Shown one piece after another: positions 9,109-17,659 of a DNA stretch of 64,000 nucleotides. Source of the stretch: Paenibacillus sp. FSL R5-0517 (GTDB lineage: Bacteria > Bacillota > Bacilli > Paenibacillales > Paenibacillaceae). How positions within the stretch are numbered: position 1 is the first letter of the stretch; every line of letters starts with the position of its first letter. The position numbers and the translations under genes are program-made. The DNA lies in NCBI RefSeq assembly GCF_037974355.1, contig NZ_CP150235.1:682001-746000 (forward strand), written 5' to 3'. Under the pieces are notes generated by a model. It was not told the DNA's origin, made no database searches, and saw only the letters and a program-made list of their open reading frames with translations.

Positions 9109-9918
9109 ATGAGTTTGCAACAACAGATCATCGCTGAATTGAAGGTTAAACCAAGCATTAATGAAGAAGAGGAAGTACGCAAGCGTGTTGATTTTCTGAA
9201 GACGTATGTTAAAAATGCGGGTGCCAAGGGTTTGCTGATTGCGATCAGCGGCGGTATTGACAGTGCAGTGGCAACGGCGCTTTGCAAAAAAGCGACGGAC
9301 GAGCTTACGGAAGAGAATAAACAAGAGTACAAAACGCTGGGTGTGTTCCAACCTTATGGTGAACAATCCGATATCGACCACAGCTACGCTGTAGCGAAAG
9401 CATACGATCTGAAGCATGTTGTGGAAACGAATATTGAAGATGCGGTGAACGAGATTGCACTGGAAGTGGAGCAAGGATTCAAATCCTTGGGCAGCCCACG
9501 CCATATGACTCACCAAGGCAAAGGTAACGTTAAGGCGAGAACTCGTATGGTGATGCAATATGCGCTTTCGTTTGAAGAAAACCTGCTCGTTGTAGGTACG
9601 GATCATGCGTCCGAAGCCATCACGGGCTTCTATACCAAATGGGGCGATGGTGCTGTCGATATCACACCACTGAGCACGCTGAACAAACGTCAGGTACGCC
9701 AGCTGGCAGCATATTTGAAAGTGCCACAGGCTATTTTGGACAAGGCACCATCTGCAGGGCTATGGGAAGGTCAGACGGACGAAGATGAGCTGGGAATTTC
9801 GTATGAAGCGAACAGTGATTATCTCGAAGGAAAACAGATCGATCCGGCTGCCCAAGAGCGCCTCGAAGCGTTCTATACGCGTACACATCACAAACGCAAT
9901 GCCATTCCGGGTATCTAA
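9109..9918 (+). CDS. nadE: Ammonia-dependent NAD+ synthetase
   Basis: This encodes 269 residues, the length of the short ammonia-dependent NadE without a glutaminase domain. The PP-loop SGGIDS (residues 47-52) binds ATP. VGTDHASEAITGFYTKWGDG matches the conserved substrate-binding region, and the C-terminal EDELGISYE segment is also typical. It makes NAD+ from deamido-NAD+, ATP and ammonia in the cytoplasm. The start follows AACGGGGTGTG. It is monocistronic; a terminator shared with the convergent hydrolase gene follows. Confidence 0.95.
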   Translation: MSLQQQIIAELKVKPSINEEEEVRKRVDFLKTYVKNAGAKGLLIAISGGIDSAVATALCKKATDELTEENKQEYKTLGVFQPYGEQSDIDHSYAVAKAYDLKHVVETNIEDAVNEIALEVEQGFKSLGSPRHMTHQGKGNVKARTRMVMQYALSFEENLLVVGTDHASEAITGFYTKWGDGAVDITPLSTLNKRQVRQLAAYLKVPQAILDKAPSAGLWEGQTDEDELGISYEANSDYLEGKQIDPAAQERLEAFYTRTHHKRNAIPGI

Positions 9919-9970
9919 TACGGATGGATGAGCAAGCTTGTTATAAGCTGTTAACACCAATATTGAAATA

Positions 9971-10026
9971 CATTCCCTCTTAGGGAATGCAAAAGAGTCA
10001 CTGCTCACACAGTGACTCTTTTTTTA
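9971..10026. terminator. Hairpin plus strong terminator, nadE/hydrolase convergence
   Basis: A small hairpin (CATTCCCT/AGGGAATG, 9971-9989) is followed by a perfect 13-bp stem (AAAAGAGTCACTG at 9991-10003, complement at 10010-10022) with T on the + side and A on the other. It should act in both directions. Confidence 0.88.
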
Positions 10027-10077
10027 TGTGGAACGAGAAACTGCAAAAATCCAGGTGACTACAATATTAAAGAAGAG

Positions 10078-10893
10078 TTAGCTACTCCAGTCTTTGATCT
10101 GTTGCAGGGTCTGGGTGATGACTTGTTCCAGTTGCGGAGTTGTTTCTTTAAATGGATGAACAGTATTGAAGGTATGGTTTCCCTCATTAATCTGGTGCCA
10201 TGGGATATCAGGACGGGCTTGAACAAGTGCAGCAGAACCCTCCCGAAGACGCTGCGGATCTTCCGTTCCCTGAATGAGTGCGACTCGCAAAGGTGAAGAA
10301 GATAAGCGGTCAATAATAGCGTAACGTTCGCTGTGCTTGTCCAGGTCTTCCAGTATAGACACGTCCAGTGGCATCTGCTGACCTGTACGTCCGTTAACGA
10401 CATGGCTGCGGCCCTGCGTACGCATTTCTTCTTTTTGCTCCGCTGTGAAGAGATCCAGATTGGTTACGCCATTCCAGGAGATGACACCTGCCACCTGTTC
10501 GGGATGATCCAGTGCATAGACGAGGCTTACGCCCGCACCGCGACTATGACCAACTAGGTACACAGTAAGTCCGGTGAATTCAGGTTGTGTAGCTACATGC
10601 TCCAGTACCAGGGCCAGATCGGCAAGCTCCCGGCTGTAGGTATTGACTGCGAACTTTTCCAGTTCTGAGAATTGCTCCGGATATTCACCGATACCGTTGT
10701 GAGAGAAATTAAAGATCAATACATGATGCGTCTGGCTTAGCTGTGAAGCTGCGTAAGGGAACATGCCCCAGTCTTTGAAGCCTTTGTATCCGTGAGACAG
10801 AATGATGACGCCCTGAGCGGGGTGTTGTGCAGGGAAAAAGTCGCCGCGAATGATAGCATCTACGTCAGTGGGCAATTCAAAAGTGATGGGCAT
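10078..10893 (-). CDS. Alpha/beta hydrolase
   Basis: This encodes 271 residues with the alpha/beta hydrolase order: HG oxyanion motif in LSHGYKGFKDW (about residue 31), nucleophile elbow GHSRGAG (Ser about 114), an acidic residue in QGTEDPQRLREG, and a late His in NEGNHTFN. The Asp/Glu in the GTEDP segment and this His would complete the triad. There is no signal peptide, so it is probably a cytoplasmic esterase or dienelactone-hydrolase-like enzyme; the substrate is unknown. The start is preceded by GAGGAGG on the minus strand. Confidence 0.82.
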   Translation of the reverse strand: MPITFELPTDVDAIIRGDFFPAQHPAQGVIILSHGYKGFKDWGMFPYAASQLSQTHHVLIFNFSHNGIGEYPEQFSELEKFAVNTYSRELADLALVLEHVATQPEFTGLTVYLVGHSRGAGVSLVYALDHPEQVAGVISWNGVTNLDLFTAEQKEEMRTQGRSHVVNGRTGQQMPLDVSILEDLDKHSERYAIIDRLSSSPLRVALIQGTEDPQRLREGSAALVQARPDIPWHQINEGNHTFNTVHPFKETTPQLEQVITQTLQQIKDWSS

Positions 10894-11050
10894 AATTCAG
10901 ACCTCCTCAGAATTTCAGACGATTCCTGATTTATATTTTAGCATATATGGTAATGCCGATAGGTACTCGCTTCTGGACGCCCCTCCTGCTACAATAGAAT
11001 ACGTGTTCGGAGAGTTACGGATCATGTGATGGAATGGAGATTTTATACAA

Positions 11051-11117
11051 TGCATGTTCAAAAAGAGCGGTTTTCAGTACCAAGAAGATGGGACTTTTGA
11101 ACAACCTCTTACAGTAT
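11051..11117 (+). repeat. Dispersed repeat family 1, copy upstream of acpS
   Basis: This 67-bp element has complementary ends: TGTTCAAAAAG near the start and TTTTGAACA near 11094-11102, then CAACCTCTTACAGTA. It matches the copy at 19144-19208 over nearly its whole length and ends 25 bp before the acpS start. Confidence 0.8.
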
Positions 11118-11142
11118 AAAAGATTAAGCAGGTGAAGCGTTG

Positions 11143-11541
11143 ATGATATATGGCATTGGCAATGATGTGCTGGAGATTGGACGTATGCGGAAGCTGCTGT
11201 CCGGTCGCCATGCGGAAGCTTTTTTGAAACGAATATTAACGCCAGCAGAGCGGGAGATTGCGTTCCATCGGGGGAAGCGGATGACGGAGTTTGTATCCGG
11301 TCGATTTGCAGCGAAAGAAGCGGTGTCCAAGGCATTTGGGTGCGGTATTGGTGGCGTTATGGGCTTTACTGACATCGAAGTGCTGCCTGATGGGACAGGA
11401 CGTCCGGTGGCCTCGCTGTCCAGTCAGGCCTGGGAACGCCTGCAGCTGCCATACGACAAACAATATGACATACATTTGAGCATTACGCATCAGACGGAAT
11501 TGGCAGCGGCCTTTGCGATCGTAGAACAGATGGAAAAGTAG
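11143..11541 (+). CDS. acpS: Holo-[acyl-carrier-protein] synthase
   Basis: This encodes 132 residues. ATG 11143 is used, 7-8 bp after AGGTGA, rather than TTG 11140. MIYGIGNDVLEIGRM carries the conserved Asp8, and RFAAKEAVSKAFG carries Glu59; these bind Mg2+ in AcpS-type phosphopantetheinyl transferases. It transfers 4'-phosphopantetheine from CoA to a serine of ACP, activating fatty acid synthesis. mutY follows 29 bp downstream, so the two may be cotranscribed. A dispersed repeat lies just upstream. Confidence 0.93.
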   Translation: MIYGIGNDVLEIGRMRKLLSGRHAEAFLKRILTPAEREIAFHRGKRMTEFVSGRFAAKEAVSKAFGCGIGGVMGFTDIEVLPDGTGRPVASLSSQAWERLQLPYDKQYDIHLSITHQTELAAAFAIVEQMEK

Positions 11542-11570
11542 CTAGCTTGGCAATAGGAGAGGACGGAAAT

Positions 11571-12941
11571 ATGGGTTTACAGGAACAGAAACAACATTTC
11601 AGCGTGAATTTGCTGGACTGGTATATGATCAACCGACGGGATTTGCCGTGGCGTCGCCACAACAATCCGTATTTTACGTGGGTATCAGAGATTATGCTTC
11701 AGCAGACACGGGTCGATACGGTCATTCCGTATTTCAATCGTTTTATCGGGAATTTTCCAACCGTGCAGGCACTTGCGGAAGCACCCGAGGAGGATGTTCT
11801 GAAAAATTGGGAGGGACTCGGCTATTACTCCCGTGCACGTAATCTTCAGGCGGCTGCGAGACAAGTCATGGAGCTGCACGGAGGCGAGATGCCTCAGGAC
11901 AAGCAGGCTGTCTTCGCATTAAAAGGGGTTGGCCCGTATACTGCCGGAGCCATTCTCAGCATTGCCTTCAACCAGCCGCAGCCTGCGGTAGATGGCAATG
12001 TTATGCGGGTCCTGTCCCGATACTTCCTCATTGATGAGGACATTATGAAGGGCAGCACCCGGGTGTTGATGGAAGAGCTCGCAGGAGAGCTCATTCCGGA
12101 AGGGCGAGCGCGTGATTTCAATCAGGCGCTGATGGAACTTGGCGCGCTGGTGTGCACGCCCAAAGCGCCGCACTGCCTGACTTGCCCGGTCATGGAGCAA
12201 TGTTCCGGCCGCATCGCCGGAAGAGAGCTTACGCTGCCGGTCAAGACCAAGGCGAAGCCGCCGCGCCCTGAGCAGCGGCTGGTCGCGATTGTGGAGGGCC
12301 GCGGCGATCACCGCGGCCAAGTGCTTGTGCGCCAGCGCCCAGACACGGGCCTGCTGGCCCGGATGTGGGAGCTGCCGCATGTGCTCGCGGCGCCCGCCGC
12401 AGCCAGCAAGAAGGCGGCGCCGCTGGCGGATGAGCCGGCCATGGCCTTGCTGGCCGGCAGTCTGTGGGCGGAAGGCTTCGCTGCCCGCCCGGAAGGGCTG
12501 GCTACCCATGCGGAGCATGTGTTCAGCCACATTGTCTGGAGCCTGCAGGTGTACAAGTGTACCGAGCAGGACCAGAGCAGTGAGCTTCCGCTGATTGCAG
12601 CGGAAGCCAGAGCCGCCTACGACGCACAGGCGGCAACGAAGGAGGGCACAGCCTCATCTTCTGCTGTGTCACCTGAGTCAGCCACAACGCATTCATCGGA
12701 GCCAGGCATGCCTAATTCGCAGAACATTATCTCAACATCGCTTAACGATGGAGAGAAGTTAATGTCCCCATCTGATGTTAGTGACCTGGCGCTGAACACT
12801 CCGACACTGACAGGGAAAGGCGATGGCTTGACCTACCGCTGGATCGGACCGGAAGATATGGACAAGATGGCATTTCCGAATATATTTCTGAAGCTGATCA
12901 GCAGTTATTTTGCCGGTGCGTATGATCAAGTGAATGATTAA
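11571..12941 (+). CDS. mutY: A/G-specific adenine DNA glycosylase MutY
   Basis: This encodes 456 residues from ATG 11571, 6-7 bp after AGGAGAGGA. The glycosylase core includes the Glu of SEIMLQQTRV, the helix-hairpin-helix KGVGPYTAGA, and the catalytic Asp in AVDGNVMRV (about 141). The four [4Fe-4S] cysteines are at about 195, 202, 205 and 211 (C-x6-C-x2-C-x5-C). A NUDIX-like C-terminal domain follows that reads 8-oxoG. It removes adenine opposite 8-oxoguanine. The protein is about 80 residues longer than typical because a Ser/Thr/Ala-rich insertion (about 345-415) splits the C-terminal domain. A strongly GC-rich stretch (about 12140-12560) precedes the insertion. Confidence 0.93.
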   Translation: MGLQEQKQHFSVNLLDWYMINRRDLPWRRHNNPYFTWVSEIMLQQTRVDTVIPYFNRFIGNFPTVQALAEAPEEDVLKNWEGLGYYSRARNLQAAARQVMELHGGEMPQDKQAVFALKGVGPYTAGAILSIAFNQPQPAVDGNVMRVLSRYFLIDEDIMKGSTRVLMEELAGELIPEGRARDFNQALMELGALVCTPKAPHCLTCPVMEQCSGRIAGRELTLPVKTKAKPPRPEQRLVAIVEGRGDHRGQVLVRQRPDTGLLARMWELPHVLAAPAAASKKAAPLADEPAMALLAGSLWAEGFAARPEGLATHAEHVFSHIVWSLQVYKCTEQDQSSELPLIAAEARAAYDAQAATKEGTASSSAVSPESATTHSSEPGMPNSQNIISTSLNDGEKLMSPSDVSDLALNTPTLTGKGDGLTYRWIGPEDMDKMAFPNIFLKLISSYFAGAYDQVND

Positions 12942-12950
12942 ATGGGGGAG

Positions 12951-13045
12951 CTAACGAATCTGAGTGACGTTATCTTAGCTAAATTAACCTAAAAGTGCGA
13001 ATCAACGCCCTTATTTTGGGGAATAGTTACGCTGAGATTCGTTAG
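12951..13045. repeat. Large imperfect inverted repeat downstream of mutY
   Basis: CTAACGAATCTGAGTGAC (12951-12968) is complementary, with two differences, to GTTACGCTGAGATTCGTTAG (13026-13045). A partly related sequence (GGTTCGTTAG) occurs near 13087. The roughly 95-nt structure is A/T-rich in the loop. Its role is unknown; it may be a decayed mobile hairpin or an mRNA 3' structure. Confidence 0.55.
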
Positions 13046-13136
13046 GTTCACGATACGATGAAATATGGAGCAATAGCGTGTCTCTGGTTCGTTAGAAAAG
13101 ATATCCATTAACTATAAATACCGATTGCGATAGCAA

Positions 13137-13182
13137 AAAGAGAGCCTGATCACGGTCACGATGACCGAACCAGGCTCTCTTT
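13137..13182. terminator. Bidirectional terminator between mutY and sodA
   Basis: A 12-bp stem (AAAGAGAGCCTG at 13137-13148, complement at 13171-13182) contains an inner hairpin (CGGTCA/TGACCG). A and T tracts flank it, and it lies between convergent genes. Confidence 0.88.
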
Positions 13183-13209
13183 AATGTTAACTGTTGCATG
13201 CGAACAGTA

Positions 13210-13821
13210 TTATTTTGCAGAAGCGTAACGTTTGTTCACTTCATCCCAGTTGATTACATTCCAGAAAGCACCGATGTAATCAGGACGTTTGTTTTGATAT
13301 TTCAGGTAGTAAGCGTGCTCCCATACATCCAGACCCAGAACCGGAGTCAGACCTTCGAAGAGAGGGCTGTCTTGGTTAGGTGTGCTAGTGATGGACAACT
13401 TGCCATCTTTGCCAACTACGAGCCAAGCCCAGCCGGAACCGAAGCGAGTTGTAGCTGCTTTAGCGAAATCTTCTTTGAATTTATCAAAGCCACCCAGTTC
13501 GCTATCAATTGCTGCAGCGATATCGCCTGTAGGAGCGCCGCCGCCGTTAGGTCCGATGATTTCCCAGAACAAGCTGTGGTTAGCATGTCCACCACCATTG
13601 TTGCGAACCGCTGTGCGGATGCCTTCAGGTACGCTGTCAAGGTTAGCAATCAGATCTTCCAAGCTTTTTTCTTGCAGTTCAGGAGCGCTTTCCAGAGCTG
13701 CGTTCAAGTTCGTTACATAAGTATTGTGATGGCGATCGTGGTGAATTTCCATCGTTTGTGCATCGATATGTGGTTCCAATGCGTCGTTAGCGTAAGGAAG
13801 TGCTGGTAATTGAAAAGCCAT
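13210..13821 (-). CDS. sodA: Manganese superoxide dismutase
   Basis: This encodes 203 residues, the canonical length. Metal-ligand regions are visible: the first His in [13 protein letters not shown], the second in [12 protein letters not shown], and Asp plus His in [19 protein letters not shown] and the Gln/Gly pattern fit Mn/cambialistic SODs of Firmicutes. It converts superoxide to peroxide in the cytoplasm. The start follows CAGGAGGT on the minus strand. A second, unusual SOD lies at 21324-22604. The 419-bp upstream region contains two cre-like sites. Confidence 0.95.
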   Translation of the reverse strand: MAFQLPALPYANDALEPHIDAQTMEIHHDRHHNTYVTNLNAALESAPELQEKSLEDLIANLDSVPEGIRTAVRNNGGGHANHSLFWEIIGPNGGGAPTGDIAAAIDSELGGFDKFKEDFAKAATTRFGSGWAWLVVGKDGKLSITSTPNQDSPLFEGLTPVLGLDVWEHAYYLKYQNKRPDYIGAFWNVINWDEVNKRYASAK

Positions 13822-14053
13822 AATGAAATACCTCCTGAGATTTTAGGTTTTTTTTAAATCAGGTACATATGTAATAATACCCTTGCCACTAATATTAAAC
13901 CGCATTCGGGCTAATTAAGCAACATTTTTGTTTATTAAGTCCCCCGAAGCGTTGATTTAATCATGGGCCAGAGATAACAAACATATTTTACCCTTTATGA
14001 ATATATTTATGTGATTTTAATAGACAAAAAAGCAAAAACTTGAATAATCTTAT

Positions 14054-14067
14054 TGTAAACGGTTACA
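14054..14067. promoter_or_regulatory. cre-like palindrome (CcpA site candidate)
   Basis: TGTAAACGGTTACA matches the catabolite-responsive consensus TGWAANCGNTNWCA and sits in the larger palindrome TTGTAAACGGTTACAA. It lies between divergent sodA and the GNAT gene, 233 bp from the former and 174 bp from the latter. No other gene is visible in the 13822-14240 gap. Confidence 0.55.
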
Positions 14068-14081
14068 ATTAAGCGCTTTCA
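14068..14081 (-). promoter_or_regulatory. Second cre-like site adjoining the first
   Basis: Read on the minus strand, TGAAAGCGCTTAAT matches the cre consensus except for the penultimate C. It abuts the palindrome at 14054-14067, so CcpA could bind as neighbouring dimers. Confidence 0.4.
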
Positions 14082-14240
14082 AAAGAAAATGCGTGTTTTA
14101 TGGAGTAAAGTATGGTTTAATTGACGAAGAAGCGGTATTTTCTCGTTTTTTGTCATTATATGAACATTGGGTTTTTGGTAAAAGGGAACTCCTTTTTGTA
14201 AAAAACCTCATCTAAGCTAACGAAAAGGGAGATTTAAGAC

Positions 14241-14666
14241 ATGCACGTTCGTTCCTTTCAGTTGAGTGATGCAAGCCAGATGACGGAGCTTCTCCAGGTT
14301 GCGCTATCGGAAGAGTGTTATGAGAACACGATGGGCCCGTTTGCCCGTCAATTGTCATGGGATTCTGACCTGATCATGGTTGCGGAAGAAGAGGGAGACC
14401 TCGTCGGCGCTTTGATCGGTACGATTGATCAAAACCAGGGTTGCATCTACCGTATTGCGGTACATCCAGACTATCGTCGCCGTGGAGTCGGCAAAACACT
14501 TGTCGAGGCTATGGAACAAAGGTTCCAGCAGCGTAAAGTCAGCCAGGTATGGGTGGCGGGTGATGAGCACAACAAAGTAGCCATGCCTCTATATGAAGCT
14601 ATGGGTTACGGTGCCAATCAGATTATGAGCGCTTTCCAGAATCTTAGTATTTTGTCTAAAGCTTAG
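14241..14666 (+). CDS. GNAT-family N-acetyltransferase
   Basis: This encodes 141 residues with the GNAT fold pattern. The acetyl-CoA pyrophosphate-binding loop is in IAVHPDYRRRGVGKTLVEAM (R-R-x-G-V-G-K, about residues 78-84). A beta-bulge strand (IYRIAVHP) precedes it, and a C-terminal VAGDEHNKVAMPLYEAMGY matches the usual N-x-x-A-x-x-x-Y-x-x-x-G-F motif. It should acetylate an amine using acetyl-CoA; the substrate is unknown. The ATG follows AAAGGGAG. It is monocistronic and divergent from sodA. Confidence 0.87.
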   Translation: MHVRSFQLSDASQMTELLQVALSEECYENTMGPFARQLSWDSDLIMVAEEEGDLVGALIGTIDQNQGCIYRIAVHPDYRRRGVGKTLVEAMEQRFQQRKVSQVWVAGDEHNKVAMPLYEAMGYGANQIMSAFQNLSILSKA

Positions 14667-14710
14667 TTTGCATGTTTAAAAAGAAATAAAAAAGATGTTC
14701 ATTTCATATT

Positions 14711-14757
14711 AGGCATATCTCTTTAACGTGTAAGAACGTGAGAGATGTGCCTTTCTA
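14711..14757 (+). terminator. Terminator after the GNAT gene
   Basis: AGGCATATCTCT (14711-14722) pairs with AGAGATGTGCCT (14741-14752), followed by TTCTATTT. The rest of the 14667-14988 gap shows no further gene. Confidence 0.65.
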
Positions 14758-14988
14758 TTTGTATGAAGGACCTTTACGTAATATTCCTCTGATTTTCTCA
14801 TTCTCTGAACACGCTTCGGTGTCTCCCATTCAATTAGACCACTGCGCCTAACCAGGCTATACACATGATATCCAAGGTATTGGTGCTCATAACCAATTGT
14901 TTCACTCTTCCAAATGAAGTAGACTGAAGGGGAGTATGATCATCATTGTGCAAGCTTAATTCAACTAATTAATAAATGAGGTGTCCCT

Positions 14989-15594
14989 TTGAATTCCAAT
15001 CATCATTCAATGGAACATATGGCTTCCGAGGAACGTAATCAACCGCCAAAGCCTGAACAACCGGAGAAATCCTGGGTGGTCGAGCTGTGGGACTGGGTCA
15101 AAACGATTGTTGTTGCTTTTGTCATCATGATGCTGCTTAACCTGTTTGTGTTTAATCTTTCGATGGTCAAGGGACAGTCCATGCAGCCGACATTGGTTGA
15201 GCGGGATCGTCTTTTCGTCAACAAAATTGTATATCATCTGGATACACCTTCCCGATCCGATGTGATTGTACTTCGTGATCCAAGTGAAGGTGTGGAGAAG
15301 AAGGATTTTCTGGTAAAACGGATCGTAGGACTTCCGGGAGATACCATTGAAGTCAGGGATCACCATCTGTATGTGAACGGCGAGCGTCAAGCGGAAACGT
15401 ACACCGATATCGAGGTGCAAGATCCCGATTTTGGCCCAATCACACTGGAGCCGGATCATTTCTTCGTGATGGGAGATAATCGTCATGAAGGCAAAAGTAA
15501 GGATAGCCGAGTGTTTGGCAGTATTACATCTGACCAGATTGTGGGCAAGGCTGAATTTATTTTCTGGCCGTTTTCTGAATTGAAGAAATTGTAA
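14989..15594 (+). CDS. sipS: Type I signal peptidase
   Basis: This encodes 201 residues from TTG 14989, chosen because GAGGTG lies 5 bp upstream; the alternative ATG 15010 lacks a site. A hydrophilic N-terminal tail precedes one membrane helix (about 36-58). The catalytic Ser64 is in GQSMQPTL and the catalytic Lys110 in DFLVKRIVGLPGD. FVMGDNRHEGKSKDSR matches box E of the Sip family. It cleaves Sec and Tat signal peptides on the outer face of the membrane. Species of this type usually carry several paralogues, so the suffix S is not certain. Confidence 0.92.
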   Translation: MNSNHHSMEHMASEERNQPPKPEQPEKSWVVELWDWVKTIVVAFVIMMLLNLFVFNLSMVKGQSMQPTLVERDRLFVNKIVYHLDTPSRSDVIVLRDPSEGVEKKDFLVKRIVGLPGDTIEVRDHHLYVNGERQAETYTDIEVQDPDFGPITLEPDHFFVMGDNRHEGKSKDSRVFGSITSDQIVGKAEFIFWPFSELKKL

Positions 15595-15691
15595 AATGCT
15601 GACAGGACAACAACTTCAGACTGCATTTTGCGTTAAACCATATAGACTCGATCCGTTTTGAATGCAAGTAAGCAAGGCATATATAGAAATT

Positions 15692-15723
15692 AACGCCTGT
15701 CCTCATACCGTGAGGCGGGCGTT
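15692..15723 (+). terminator. Hairpin between sipS and queG
   Basis: AACGCCTGTCCTCA (15692-15705) pairs with TGAGGCGGGCGTT (15711-15723) around a short loop. The following tract CACTATTT is only moderately T-rich, so termination is likely but may be partial. Confidence 0.5.
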
Positions 15724-15766
15724 CACTATTTACGGAATACGTGTTGGAAGAAGAGAGGGAAGAGAA

Positions 15767-17644
15767 ATGACGAGCGTACAGACCGGGGCAGCACAGGAAG
15801 CCTCCGTATGGGAGAAGTTAAAACAGGAGATCAAGGCAGCTGGCCCCGGACTGGGCATTGATGATATCGGATTTGCTTCGGCGGATCCCTTTGTTTCCCT
15901 GAAGTCGCTGTTGGAGCAGTCGCGGGATAAAGGGTATGCATCAGGTTTTGAAGAACCGGATATTCAAAAAAGGGTACACCCTTCCTTGAAGGAGGGCGAA
16001 CCGGCGTCTCTTATCGCGATAGCAGTAGCGTATCAGTCCAAGATGGTGAATCCACCGAAATCGGAGCCTGGTGCGTATCGCGGCATTTTTGCCCGTTCAG
16101 CTTGGGGTCAGGACTATCATCAGGTGCTGCGTACAGCGATGGACAAGTTGGTAAACTTTATACGTGAACGTGTACCTGAAGCCATGATCGAAAGCATGGT
16201 AGACACAGGAGCACTGGTGGATCGTGCGGTGTCCCAGCGTGCGGGGATTGGTTTTAGCGCCAAGAACTGTGCCATTATATCACCCAAATTCGGTTCATGG
16301 ATTTTTCTCGGGGAACTGGTGACGAATATTCCCTTTCAACCGGACACTCCTGTGACCGAAGACTGTGGTGAATGTACGAAATGTATTGATGCTTGTCCGA
16401 CAGGCGCATTGGTTGGGCCGGGGCAGTTGAATTCACAGCGTTGTATTTCTTTTGTAACCCAGACGAAAGGGTTCGTGGATGAAGAATTTATGCTGAAAAT
16501 AGGCAACCGTCTGTACGGTTGTGACACATGTCAGATTGTCTGTCCGAAGAACCGGGGCAAGAACTGGGATCACCATCCCGAGTTTCACCCCGATCCGGAG
16601 ATTGTGAAGCCACTCCTGCTGCCGTTACTGGATATCGGTAATCGGGAATTCAAGGAACGTTTCGGTCAGAGTTCTGCCGCTTGGCGGGGCAAGAAGCCAA
16701 TTCAACGCAATGCCGTTATTGCCCTGGGCAATTTCAAAGACAAAAGTGCTGTACCCAAACTTACAGAAGTACTAAAACGTGATCCGCGCCCCGAGTTGCG
16801 GGGAACCGCAGCCTGGGCGTTAAGCAGAATTGGAGGAGAAGACGCCATGAGAGCAATTGGGGAAGCTGCCGCTAACGAACAAGATGGGAACGTACTAAGC
16901 ATGCTGCAGAAGGCCGAGGAGCGACTGAGTTCGTCCGAGACCTTACCCAAACAGCCAGAGGCTGGACAAGTGAGTGAGAAGCAGCCAGAGCAACAGAAAG
17001 AGCGCAATGCATTACAGGCGTTACAACAGGATTTGAAAATGGAAGCGGGGAATGAACCGGGTAGTGAGGAGCCTGCACAGCCTGCCAAACCAGAAGCCGC
17101 AGCGTGGAGGCCTTCTGCAGTTACGGGTCTTCATGGCAAGCCCGTATACTACGATGAGGTACTGACACCGATTGGTACACTTACGTTATGCGCGACGGAT
17201 GAAGGACTGTGTCACATTGATTTTGGCGCATTTCACGTACGTGAGGCTCATCTGCAACAATGGGCCCGTACCTGGATTGGCGAGTATCGATATGAGAAGA
17301 ATGAAGAGAAGCTCAGCGAAGCTGCACAGCAGGTACAGCAGTATTTTGCAGGGGAGAGAAAAACGTTCGACTTGCAGCTTGATCAGCTTGGAACACCATT
17401 CCAACTACAAGTATGGCAGGTTCTGTCCGATATATCTTATGGAGAGGCCTCATCACACCAACAGGTTGCGGAAAAGATCGGCAGACCCAAGGCTGTTCGT
17501 GCAGTTCTGGACGCCATTAGCAAAAATCCGATTCCGATTATTATTCCCTGTCACCGCATCAGCGGTAAAGATGGAACCCTGGTGGGTTATGTAGGCGGTC
17601 TGCAAACCAAGGAGCAATTGCTCGCATTGGAGCAGCAATCGTAA
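15767..17644 (+). CDS. Fusion of epoxyqueuosine reductase (QueG) and O6-alkylguanine-DNA methyltransferase (Ogt)
   Basis: This encodes 625 residues from ATG 15767, which has a weak GAGAGGGA site. Residues 1-300 are QueG: the N-terminal cobalamin-binding region, then two [4Fe-4S] motifs, CGECTKC with CPTG (about 202) and CDTCQIVCPK (about 252). Residues about 310-385 form a HEAT-like repeat usual at the QueG C-terminus. After a Glu/Gln/Pro linker (about 385-447), residues 448-625 are a complete methyltransferase with RPKAVRAV, the active cysteine in IIIPCHR (about 594) and GTLVGYVGG. QueG reduces epoxyqueuosine to queuosine in tRNA; Ogt repairs O6-alkylguanine. No stop or ribosome site separates the halves. 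Confidence 0.88.
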   Translation: MTSVQTGAAQEASVWEKLKQEIKAAGPGLGIDDIGFASADPFVSLKSLLEQSRDKGYASGFEEPDIQKRVHPSLKEGEPASLIAIAVAYQSKMVNPPKSEPGAYRGIFARSAWGQDYHQVLRTAMDKLVNFIRERVPEAMIESMVDTGALVDRAVSQRAGIGFSAKNCAIISPKFGSWIFLGELVTNIPFQPDTPVTEDCGECTKCIDACPTGALVGPGQLNSQRCISFVTQTKGFVDEEFMLKIGNRLYGCDTCQIVCPKNRGKNWDHHPEFHPDPEIVKPLLLPLLDIGNREFKERFGQSSAAWRGKKPIQRNAVIALGNFKDKSAVPKLTEVLKRDPRPELRGTAAWALSRIGGEDAMRAIGEAAANEQDGNVLSMLQKAEERLSSSETLPKQPEAGQVSEKQPEQQKERNALQALQQDLKMEAGNEPGSEEPAQPAKPEAAAWRPSAVTGLHGKPVYYDEVLTPIGTLTLCATDEGLCHIDFGAFHVREAHLQQWARTWIGEYRYEKNEEKLSEAAQQVQQYFAGERKTFDLQLDQLGTPFQLQVWQVLSDISYGEASSHQQVAEKIGRPKAVRAVLDAISKNPIPIIIPCHRISGKDGTLVGYVGGLQTKEQLLALEQQS

Positions 17645-17659
17645 GAGCGGGGGACGTTC

